A model generated the notes under the pieces. The model had not been told where the DNA came from. It saw only the letters and a program-made list of their open reading frames with translations, and searched no databases. 64,000 nt of DNA from assembly GCA_003049465.1 (NCBI GenBank), contig PYSS01000040.1, positions 124,001-188,000 on the forward strand. Direction: 5' to 3'. This document shows positions 45,531-54,995 of this stretch, piece after piece. The DNA comes from Magnaporthiopsis rhizophila. Lineage: Eukaryota > Ascomycota > Sordariomycetes > Magnaporthales > Magnaporthaceae. Both the position numbers and the translations under genes were made by a program. Positions within the stretch are counted from its first letter, which is position 1. Each line of letters starts with the position of its first letter.

Positions 45531-46556
45531 GAGACCTAAGACTCTTTTCCATGGATTGGACGCGGGGTATTTGTCTCAGCCTCAAAGACCATCATCATCA
45601 TCATCATCCTCCTCTTCCGCCAGCGTTTCCAGGGAGGGAATCAACACCGGCCAGGACCGTCGCCAGCATGGGCACGGGCCCGGCGGTGCGGGCCCGAAGG
45701 CCCCACGGTGATGCCGGGCCAGGATTTCGGGCAAGGGCTCGATAGAGGCGGCCTGGGCGGCCAAAATTTTCCAAGCGAGCGCACGCAAAGAGCAGGGCGC
45801 ACAGGGGCGGCAACACCGAGGCCACGAAAAAGGCGGCCTCGACGAAGCCTCGCGCGTAGCCCTGCTGCTGTCGCCCCGGTCTGGCATCGGAGAGCCATTT
45901 GGAATGACGCCAGCGAGCGACAGCCAAGGCGGCCAAGTGCACGAGGGGACGGACGGTGAAGACGGGGGGTCCCCGAGGAGCCGCTGCAGATGGTTGCCAG
46001 GTCCTGCTGGCTTCTTGTGGATATTGCGCCGCATGCGAGGTTGATGGGAGGTTTGGTGACAGCGGCAGACACGACCCGGACTTCCAACACAAGTCTTCGT
46101 AACACGGGGTTCTAGTTGTTCGGGCGGAGGGCAGTAACCCCTTCATCGGGAGGGCGCGGCGCGAAACCTCGAACAGGGTAATCGCCCACGCAGACTAGGA
46201 AAACAAATCCCATTTCCTTTCCTATTTCTTTTCCTATTTCCTTTCCCACATATTTCCTTTCTTACATCTGTTTGTAATTGGTAGCCTTTCTATGCCTAAA
46301 TGTGACCTCTGGGAGTGGGGAGCTGAGCTTTTAATTGGCTGCATACATACACCATATCCAATCAATGGTCGACCACCATGCCGTCCAGAAATGGTTACGG
46401 CATTCCCCGCCGCATTAATATCGGCGCAGCCCCTCGATGTTCGTTCCCATTGCTTTCCCAAAGGTCCCCTGTGTTCTTGAAGCGTCTCGAGGCCTGACAG
46501 ACACTACGAGGCCGGCCCGCGGTTTCGTCCTCAACCGCCCTACCATCACCCAGACA
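45531..46556. other. Spacer between protease and gasdermin-like genes
   Basis: Minus-strand frames at about 45604-46146 contain a hydrophobic stretch (FVEAAFFVASVLPPLCALLF). They could be the relic of a small membrane-protein gene, but no start, splice pattern or family is convincing. The remaining sequence is probably the gasdermin-like gene's promoter. Confidence 0.4.
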
Positions 46557-47378
46557 ATGGCGAACCTCGTCCCGACCTACATTCCCGCCCCCAACTGGGA
46601 CATCCCCGCCGACAGCGACCTGGTCGTCCTCGGCCGGCTGATCAAGGACCCCAAAGACCCGGAGAGCAAGATCCCAGGGAGCAGCGACGTGCCCATCCCA
46701 CCCCCAAAAGTCTACGAGGGCTCAAAGGTCGACTGGGCCACGACCCTCGAGCAGGTCCGGTCCAACTCCGTCGGCCTCTGGGCCAAGTGTCTGCAGTTGG
46801 TAGGCGGCGGCCTCTGCCTCCGGCAGCTCAAGGCCAGCGTGGAAGACCACCGCTTCGACGAGCTGCAGACGACGTACTTCAGGCCCGGCGACGATTATTA
46901 CGCTCAAGTCCTGGAAGACCCGGGGGTTCGGGCATATCTCGAGGTCCACAGGTGGCGAAAGCCCGTGTACGTGATCACAGGCATCAAGATCGCCAGGATT
47001 GCAAAGGTCGCGACGCAGAGCACCACAGAAAGGGGGATCGGGGTGGAGCTCAAAGCGGACGCCACAACTGTCGGAGCGCCTCTCGAAGTCGGCCCCGAGC
47101 TGAATACGGAAGGCACCAAGAAGAAGGGAACTCGGTTTGGGGGTTCGACCGATTACATATTTGCGTACCGCCTGACCAGAATGAAGCCCCGCCTTTCCAA
47201 AGGCGGAGGTGCGACCTCGGAAAACAAGGCCTTCGTGAAGGGTGCCCTCTACGGCAAGGACGGGGAGGGGGCCGAGACCGCTGGCCTTCACGACAAGTTT
47301 GATGTTGAAGAAGAGGACAAGCTCGGATTCGAAGACTCTCTAGAAACGCTGGCGGAAAAGGAAACTGACTCGCCTTAA
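46557..47378 (+). CDS. Fungal gasdermin-like pore-forming protein (HET-Q1/RCD-1 type)
   Basis: Predicted 273 aa, single exon, starting at the ATG that gives MANLVPTYIPAPNWDIP. The family's start (NWDIPADSDLVVLGRLIKDP), the middle segment around SVGLWAKCLQLV, the hairpin PVYVITGIKIARIAKV and the strand DYIFAYRLTRMK are all recognisable from fungal gasdermins. No signal peptide or hydrophobic helix is present, as expected for a soluble protein that inserts amphipathic beta hairpins. Residues about 226-273 form a charged acidic tail, separable from the core. In Podospora HET-Q1, loss of a similar tail after cleavage near residue 238 makes the protein lytic. Full length fits the family (about 260-280 aa). 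The neighbouring subtilase is the likely activator. The frame is intact. Confidence 0.82.
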   Translation: MANLVPTYIPAPNWDIPADSDLVVLGRLIKDPKDPESKIPGSSDVPIPPPKVYEGSKVDWATTLEQVRSNSVGLWAKCLQLVGGGLCLRQLKASVEDHRFDELQTTYFRPGDDYYAQVLEDPGVRAYLEVHRWRKPVYVITGIKIARIAKVATQSTTERGIGVELKADATTVGAPLEVGPELNTEGTKKKGTRFGGSTDYIFAYRLTRMKPRLSKGGGATSENKAFVKGALYGKDGEGAETAGLHDKFDVEEEDKLGFEDSLETLAEKETDSP

Positions 47379-48010
47379 TAATAGATAAAAGAAATAGGAA
47401 AAGGAATAGGGAAAATAATAAAAAAGGAAGAGATTGGAAAAAAGCTTCCCATTTTTGGCCGTTTTGGTATATTGCCTAGTTTCTTGTCTGTATGGCACGT
47501 TCGTTATGCTGCCAGGGATCGATGGCCAGGACAACTTCACTGCTTCGCCCGCTCCCGAGAACAGCGTCTGCCGCCACAGCTACAGCGCCTGCCGCCACAG
47601 CTACAGCGCCCCATTGCCTTCGATCTGTTGCTGACGGCTGTCTTGTGTATTGGCGTGATGGACGGGACGATCTGCTCCCTGGTCCATGCCATACACCAGC
47701 AGGCTGCGGATATCCCGGCAGCAATGGCCAAGCAATGTGAGGCCTTGGAAGCCTATAAGAGGAGAGTATAGCTACCTGATCGCGCTGTGTCCCTGTGCCA
47801 CGCTACGGCGGAAAATATGGAACTCAGCATCCTACTTCCCCAGACCGCAGGCCCGAAAATTCCCTCCCCGTGCCGGCCCGCGACAGAATCTCCAGCACCC
47901 CTGCCTTGCCCGCCGTCGTTGGAAGTGCCGCTGCAATTGCTGTCCCTCTTGGCCCGCTTTTCGTTGGTACTGCTGGAGCCCTGCCCTCGGCGTGCTTCCC
48001 GCCAGGTGAC
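47379..48010. other. Intergenic after the gasdermin-like gene
   Basis: Contains an 18-nt direct duplication in the region 47567-47608 (two copies of a CTGCCGCCACAGCTACAG unit). No gene is recognised. It could be further degenerate transposon sequence leading into the LINE fragment. Confidence 0.45.
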
Positions 48011-48229
48011 CGACAGGCAAGAGAGACGGTGGACCACTTCTTCTTCCGATACAGAGAGTGGACAGCGTACCGAACGGACATGTTCGAATGTTCAAACACC
48101 CACAAAAGCAACACGTCCTTCTACCCAGGAGGGAAATCGCCATTGGATAAGAAAGATTGTACTCCTGACATGGCGGCCGTTCGGGAACACCATCGAGTAC
48201 TGGGATTCGTTTTATCAGCCGCCTCCGAA
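48011..48229 (+). mobile_element. Remnant of Tad1-like LINE retrotransposon (ORF2 C-terminus)
   Basis: The frame reads ARETVDHFFFRYREWTAYR, then FYPGGKSPLDKK and PDMAAVREHHRVLGFVL. This is the pattern found after the RNase H domain at the C-terminus of fungal non-LTR (Tad/LINE) reverse transcriptases. Only this short part is recognisable; the zinc-knuckle cysteines before it are gone and neither end is defined. It is a decayed fragment in the spacer downstream of the gasdermin-like gene. Confidence 0.6.
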
Positions 48230-48624
48230 CGTGGTGAAATAGTAATGTCGTGCGAAAGCCGCGAGCCCGGCCGGAACCGCGACGAGAGCGACGACCAAAT
48301 GGGGGCTGTATACGCACCACTTCTTCCAGCCCTCCCTATGAAGCAGCTCCCGCCACGACCAGCCCTGCGGCCGGAACCCGCCGTAGTAAAAAGGGCGGAA
48401 TGGATGTACCTCGGCACAGAAGCCGGACACCCTGCAAAGGCGGTTGGCCCACGCAAACCATAGGCAATCGAGGTTTCCAGGTCGGTCCGATCCCTCTCCA
48501 GAAAAACGATACAGGTGTTGGTGGGTGTTGGTGGTCGGTTTCATGATTCACAAGCAATGGGGTTTGAGGTACAGTGGTAAGCAAGCCCCTGCAGTGACCA
48601 GCACAGTAGTATATCAGAGCGTCC

Positions 48625-50719
48625 CTAGCGTTCCGCTCCTGGTGTATAAACCGCCGAGTGTGCAACACAAAACCCCATATATGAGAGTACGGCATACCCG
48701 AAAATACGTGCTGCTTGATCGGTCCGACAGCCAATAAAGGTCAGGGTAGGAAGCAGCAGAAAGGAAGCCGAAAATAAAAACTGCAGGGCGAAAGCGACAA
48801 GGCGCCAAGCTCCGTGGGGCTCGTAAGTCGTGCGCGGACTCCATCGCCAGAAGAGGACAAAGAGGACCGACGAACTCGGCCCCAGGAGCAGGATCCAAAA
48901 AAGCAGGTAAACCGCATTTTCTCTGGGGGATTGTTCCGAATAAGCCTGCCAGAGGGCAACGCCGTCTTGGAACCATGCGATAGGTGTAAACTCAAGAACG
49001 ACGGTCTCAAACTGCGGGAAGTCGGCGAAGACGACCCAAAGGGTCGCGAAGAGCGCCCAGAGACAGAGTTGAGCAACGAGGAACTTGAAGAAGAGGAGAT
49101 CTTCAAAGTGGTGCAACAAGGGTCGACCCGAGTCGGTCTCGCCGTCGAATGTCACCAAGGGTCCGATGCTGAGAGATGAGTACGACTCCGCCTCGATGCG
49201 TCTGAGGTGGGTGATGAGGTCTACGGGGCCTCCGAGTTGGTCAGCCCAGTGGGTATACCGGTCATCGTGGTGGCTGGACCGCTCTGTACGGGTACCCACT
49301 CGTGTTAATAGTGAACGACGACAACGTTTTCCGTATGGAAGTACTCGCCTTCGGGGGATGGCGCGGGGTCACCAGAATTCCAAGTCTTCTCGATTGTGTC
49401 CACAAACACCAGCAGCGGGGCCATGAGCATCGCGCAAGCGATAACTTGGCCGAACGTCCAAGTGTTCTCGCCCGGTGAGTGTGAATCTCCGAGGTAGAAC
49501 AGACTAAATGTTCCATACCCTGCGGTGACAAGCAGCCAGTAAACCTTTGTAAAAGGTTAGTAAATAGATGGTACGTGCAGGCAACTCCGACTTGGACATA
49601 CTTCAGACACCGCAGAGGCGTACATCAGGAAGTATGTCTCTGCGAGCATCAAGCTCGCCACATACGGCTGCACAACGACCATGTAAAATAGGAGCTGCAG
49701 CCTTTCGGTGGGTATCCTTTCGAGCACGTTTACCAAATGCCTGGCGAGCGGTTTGAACAAGGTAATCGCGGTCCTTTTTAAAGAGCCGTGAAGTTTTCTT
49801 CGCCGTCCATCTGTGAAGTTTCAGGGCGCGCAGAATGATGTTGTAGATGAGAAGGAGGACTGAAAAAACGACGTCCGGATTGTTACTGTTCTGGTTGGGT
49901 CGCGGAACTCGAAGAAAGCAGATCGCAGGCCTGTTGTTTCGGAAATTGATATCGGCTTGTGCCATCGTGCCTGTAATAACCATGATGGAGAGTGATCCCA
50001 TAAGGAAGAGCCTCAGTCCCCGCTTGACCGGATATTTGTGCAGGTATGTGCGCAGGCATGACAAGGCCGCCAGATGGGTAATAGTGGAAAACCAGGCGAT
50101 CCGCGTGACCATCTTCCAGTGATAGCCGGAAAGTCCTTGCGTGACGGCGTCCACTGGCCATTATTGCAAGGCCCGTAACGATTTGGGCGTCGCTAAAAGC
50201 CAATACCGTCTATTTAAAAAGCCATGTTGGAATATTAAACCTAGTATCCTAAGGCTGATAATGGGTCTGTCTCCCGGGGTCCGTGAGTTTTAAAAGGTAC
50301 TCGCCTCTTGAAACGCCTGGCTACCAGCACGGGTTCTCATCTTCTCGAAAGGGTCACCAAGGGACACCTTGTCCAGGCCCTTAATCAAGAGGTCGAACAG
50401 GTCGTTTTTGACATTATAGAATACCATGTCAAACGGGTTGGGGCGCGGAAGCTTGGTGGGAGTGTCGTCGCTGAAGGGGCCGGTGGCAGGATCGTAGTAG
50501 AAGACATAGTACACGACCAGAATAAGTATCACCAACCATGCTGTGCTTAAAAATCCCGTGACGATCTAGCGTCGCCCCGCCAAACGGTTGTCAGTTCGCC
50601 GCGGTGGTCGCCAGGGATGCTCGTCAAAGTCGGAAGCAGGGACTCACCCCTATCCCAGCGATGTCGGGATCTGGTTGAAACTCGAGGTCGACCGAGCAAT
50701 TAAGGCTGCGAAACGCCAT
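48625..50719 (-). pseudogene. Multi-spanning fungal membrane protein, frameshifted
   Basis: Belongs to a family of fungal integral membrane proteins of unknown function, recognised by PDPDIAGIG, then a membrane helix, LAFSDAQIVTGLAIM, GYHWKMVTRIAWFSTITHLA and TWTFGQVIACAMLMAPL. Pieces on the minus strand are 50719-50648, 50565 to about 50307, about 50219 onward, a break, about 49760 to the GTATGT donor near 49602, 49544 to about 49330, and 49299 to 48625 or further. The intron before LAFSDAQ appears to use a GC donor. One extra base near 50150 (between IMASG and QGLSGYHW) and another shift near 49755 break the frame. Introns do not explain them, so it is either a pseudogene or misread. The last part may continue to 48215. 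At least seven hydrophobic segments are visible. Confidence 0.65.
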
Positions 50720-51621
50720 TACCGACCATGCTCGATGTTTTCGGGGACAAGGTACTGCAACAACGGAAATATGATGCAAGCGTTTAGGCTGGGTTTTCTG
50801 CTTTATCAATTGAAAATCCCCCACCCCCATCCCCCGGGAGGGAAGTATTAAAAAAAAAGTTGATTGGAGCGGGATATCTGCATCCATCCCTCAGCCAAGG
50901 ATGTGATAAAAGCGCTCAAGCAGGCGGGAGGTAATATTGAGAGAGTTGATTGGAACGGGATGTCTGCATCTCAGCCTCAGCCAACAATGCGATAAAAGAG
51001 CTCAAGCAGGCTGGAGGTCGGGTCAACAGTGTGTAGGGGTAAGCATAGCCAAGCTGAAAAGTCGGAACGGAGTGGAGCTTCTTTGTCGCATGTGATAAGA
51101 TGGACGCCACCACGTACTTTGGTCCAATTAGGCTCCGAGGTCATGTCTGTGTGACTATGAGGTTTATATGTAGCCTGCAGGGACAGTCCTCCAACTGGGA
51201 AAGGCTGGGCGTGTCCCACCGCGGGTAGCCGAATCTCGGCCTGGGATGGGCGGGTGCCAAACGTAGGAACCCCAGGTGCGCAGGAGTGAAAATGACGATC
51301 GTTAGAAGAAGGGAGAAAAAGGGGCAATACCTTGAAAGTAGCGACGACACTTGCGTCGGCTCACCCCCGTTTTTTGCTCACACTTGGTCACCAAAAGCTC
51401 TTCTCAAATGTCGACTGAGTTGTTGCCGAACAGGCTTTTGACATGCGTGTATCGTTCCAGACAATTCATTGTCTTTCCCCTCTGTCTACAACGACCGCCC
51501 TTTTTGAAACACATATCATACAGTCGTGACGGAGCATTATGTCGACTCTTTGTCCTAGACAGCCATCTAGCTCTCGGATAGATAAATATCTGCCTATGGT
51601 CTCGAAAACGACGTGATCAAG
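50720..51621. other. Intergenic with an imperfect tandem duplication
   Basis: Two copies of an about 74-bp unit lie at about 50859-50931 and 50945-51018, starting GTTGATTGGAGCGGGATATC and GTTGATTGGAACGGGATGTC. Many of the differences are transitions. No gene is supported on either strand. Confidence 0.6.
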
Positions 51622-52119
51622 CTAGCTGCCCGCAGAACTGAGCTCATCTTCCGCATGCTTCTGCTTTAGCGCCTGTTGGACCTCTGCAGGAGCGATTGTC
51701 AGCAGACTGGACATTGGGCTGTGAAATAAAGGTATGTAAAATGCAGTCCTACTCTTGAGGCAGTGTGGGCACAGGTAGTGCATCCTCTTCAGGTTCCCAC
51801 ATGCCGGGCACTTGCACAGTGCGGTGACGTCCTTCAACGCCTTGCCTGCCATTTGTCGATGACGTTTCTTCATGTGTGAAACCTTCTTTTTCGGCACCGC
51901 CTTCAGGATCCCCTCCCATATTTCCCCTAGCAGCTCAGGCACAGACGGTAGACCTAGACTTATGGCCGGGATGGCGAATCTGAGCGACGGGAAGCGCGGC
52001 AGGGATAGTTGCCGAAGCTGTAACCTCGACGAGCGGACAGACGCGGAGAAGAGCGACAGCCTGGGGAGCAGCGAGCCATACGATAGCCTGAGCTGCTGGG
52101 ATGCCATGGTTGCGGCCAT
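51622..52119 (-). CDS. MRPL32: Mitochondrial large-subunit ribosomal protein bL32m
   Basis: Predicted 142 aa. Exons are 52119-51753 and 51683-51622 (sum 429 nt). The N-terminal about 65 residues are rich in Ser, Arg and Leu without acids (MAATMASQQLRLSYGSLLPR), a mitochondrial targeting sequence that the m-AAA protease processes in yeast. The mature part starts near KAVPKKKVSHMKKRHRQMAG, typical of bL32. It carries the zinc ribbon CPACGNLKRMHYLCPHC. The 69-nt intron has GTAGGA, a CTGAC branch and GCAG; its length is divisible by three and it contains no stop, so the unspliced frame is also open. The protein is a structural component of the mitoribosome. Confidence 0.92.
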   Translation of the reverse strand: MAATMASQQLRLSYGSLLPRLSLFSASVRSSRLQLRQLSLPRFPSLRFAIPAISLGLPSVPELLGEIWEGILKAVPKKKVSHMKKRHRQMAGKALKDVTALCKCPACGNLKRMHYLCPHCLKSRTAFYIPLFHSPMSSLLTIAPAEVQQALKQKHAEDELSSAGS

Positions 52120-52918
52120 GGCGCTAAAGAGGTGCGCGCCAATGGATATCGCGCTGTAGATGTGCCCGTGTCGCGGGGCAGCTATCGGCCTCACTCTGGA
52201 ACGAGCAGGGCAGACTTGGCCAGCGGAAGGGGCAGCGGGGGCCGGGTTTCGAGTCGACGGGGAGCTCCAATGCCGAGAGGCCGTGTCAGGCGGGTTCCCG
52301 TTCGACAATTGGGGCCTTCCGGGGTGAGATGGACTGTGCCGCGACGTCGCCGATTATCACGGAGTCGGCGTCGCTCCCAAGCTGGAGCTTCCGACCAAAA
52401 AATTATCCGGCGCGTGCGCCATCTGCCGACCAGCCATAAGTGGCGGCGGGCGCACATTGGCTCGCTGGCGGCCGGCACTCCGAAGGTGAGGTTCCACTGA
52501 CAGCTGTCGCCCCACTCCCAGCACTCGTCCAATGCAGGAGACTGTGGGACGGGAAGAGCACGCGTGCACGGGCATCAAGCAGCCAACCAGGTGCGGGCGA
52601 CCCCTTTCTCCTTTCTGTGGGACCCCGTCGACCCCCTTGCACGGAAATTATTGTTTGGCGGGAAGCAAAGGGAAGGTTGTTCAGGAGCCTCGCAATTTCC
52701 ACCGCCGCTTTCTACGGCTTGCAATCTGTTCGCCACCATACTTCTCAAAGATACCCATTCTTGCTACTTCTGCCTCTCGTTGCACGTCGCGTCCAGGACC
52801 AACTCTTCCTGACATTCACCCGCCCTCGCGGTTTTATAATACGCACGCAGCCAAGTCGACGAACAAGCAGCAGCAACAGGAGACGACGACCAAAGTCGCC
52901 CATCTTCCACCAGCAACC

Positions 52919-54209
52919 ATGGCGTCCATGCCCGCAGCCACCATCTACCCACAAAGCCATGTCGGTTTCGACAGCATCACGTCCCAGATCGAGCGCAAGC
53001 TGCTGAAACGCGGCTTCCAGTTCAACATCATCTGCGTTGGTGAGTTCCCCGTGGCAGCCCCTTCTCGTGCGCCTCTGGCGTGATCCAGACAGGTGCCGTC
53101 CGCCTACCCACGCGTCCAGGAGAGTTGCGCTACGCGGTAAACTTGAGTAGGGCATAATTGTAACCGATAATGAGCACATTTACTGATGATGTGATGCTTC
53201 GCTCCATGACAGGCCAAACCGGTCTGGGCAAGTCGACCCTGATCAACACCATCTTCGCCTCGCACCTGATCGAGAGCAAGGGCAGGCACCACCCGGAAGA
53301 GGTGATCCGCTCCACGACCGAGATTCACCCCGTGTCGCACATCATTGAGGAGAACGGTGTCCGCCTGCGGCTTAACATTGTCGACACTCCCGGATACGGC
53401 GACCTGATCAACAATGACCGCTGCTGGGACCCCATCGTCAAATACATCAAGGACCAGCACTCCGCCTACCTCCGCAAGGAGCTCACCGCCCAACGCGAGC
53501 GCTACATCCAAGACACCCGCATTCACTGCTGTCTGTTCTTCATTCAGCCCTCGGGCCACTCGCTGAAGCCCATTGATATTGTGGTCCTGAAGAAGCTGTC
53601 CGACGTTGTCAACGTCGTCCCCGTCATTGCCAAGGCCGACTCCCTGACCCTCGAGGAGCGCATGGCCTTCAAGGAGCGCATCAAGGAGGAGTTTTCCTTC
53701 CACAACCTGAAGATGTACCCCTATGACAATGACGATCTTGACGAGGATGAGCGTTCGGTCAACCAGCAGATAAAGGTGAGTCCTGACGCCGATCGCACAG
53801 ATGCCCTACGGTCTCCGGGCTGGGAAGGAGGCTATCCACGAGACAACACGGGTTTCTAACGCACATTCTTCCAACCTAGGCTACTGTTCCCTTCGCCGTT
53901 GTCGGTTCCGAAAAGTCCATCATTGTCAATGGCAAGCAGGTCCGCGGGCGCCAGAACAGGTGGGGCGTCATCAACGTCGAGGACGAGGATCACTGCGAGT
54001 TTGTGCAGCTGCGTAACTTCCTGCTGCGGACGCATCTGCAGGATCTTATTGAGACGACCTCGCAGATCCACTACGAGACCTTCCGCGCCAAGCAGCTGCT
54101 TGCTCTCAAGGACCCCAGCGCGCAGGGCCATGGAAGTAGGCCGATCTCGCCCGCCGCTGATCGCGAGATGAGCCGTGGCTCGCAAAGGATGACCATGAAC
54201 GGCTACTAG
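52919..54209 (+). CDS. CDC10: Septin, CDC10 type
   Basis: Predicted 337-aa GTP-binding septin. Exons are 52919-53039, 53213-53775 and 53880-54209 (sum 1014 nt). The first intron interrupts the P-loop: joined, it reads ICVGQTGLGKST (G1). G3 is DTPGYGD and G4 is AKAD. The short N-terminus with SHVGFDSITSQIERKLLKRG carries the polybasic lipid-binding stretch. It resembles yeast Cdc10, as does the absence of a C-terminal coiled coil. The septin unique element follows G4. Septins assemble as heteromeric rods and rings at septa, hyphal tips and branch sites. Start choice is secure because conservation begins a few residues after this ATG. Confidence 0.95.
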
Positions 54210-54995
54210 GTGTCGCCAATCATATATGGTGACTATCCTGGCGCTGCTTGGCTTCATTAACGCTTGCCTGGCGGCTGATTGCCTGGACGGCGGCATCCAT
54301 CATCATACGTCCGTCATGCCTCGCGCGACCCGACTCCCATAGGATACCTCACCAAAAGCTTCCCTGGAGACCCACGACAGGCAAGCCAGGCGATCTGGTT
54401 TGTTTCCAGGTCATTGGTGTTGTGGGCATGAAGGTGGCGCAGGTCTATACCCCTTTGGCCTTTGAGAACTGGACGGCTTCTTTTTTGTTTGTTCGGCGGG
54501 AATCCCCCTTTCCTTCTCCCTTCTCGCGCCGTGGCTTGGACGCTTCTTCGCACCGATACTAGGCTTTTATTACGTCTGACTTCTTTCTCGTATTAACCCC
54601 GGCCGAAAAAGCTCTCCACAGTATTTTTCCCCTTGACAATTCTTTCTAATGATCCAGCCGCTTCCCTGTTTGGCCCTACTATAGTAGAGTGTTAGCTTTG
54701 ATACCGTAGTGCAATTCCATTTGTCTCAACCGCATCACGTGTTTGTTCCATATTGTCTCTTTAATCGGCAGTAAATCTGGTCAACGCTGTCCTTTCTGGC
54801 ATGTGCGTCTTGGAACAGGAGAGTCGATTTATCATGTTCTTCTTGACGAACCTAAATTGGCATGAGGGTTAGGGTTCGAGCCGTTTTCAACGTTCGCCCA
54901 CGCTACATCCCACAACGCGACAACTCTGCAATGGTCTAAGCCTTAAAACCGACAGCCCAGGTCATATCTCATTGACATGCAGGCAACACAAATTC
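54210..54995. other. Intergenic (septin 3' region)
   Basis: No gene is recognised. It contains one AGGGTTAGGGTT near 54867, two telomere-like hexamers only. Confidence 0.5.

Noticed and set aside
45604..46146. Minus-strand membrane-like frame between protease and gasdermin-like genes
   Set aside because: One hydrophobic stretch only; several competing frames and no credible start or family, so it is recorded as spacer.
54860..54880. AGGGTTAGGGTT as an interstitial telomere
   Set aside because: Only two hexamers; similar pairs near 19915 and 60115 suggest chance.
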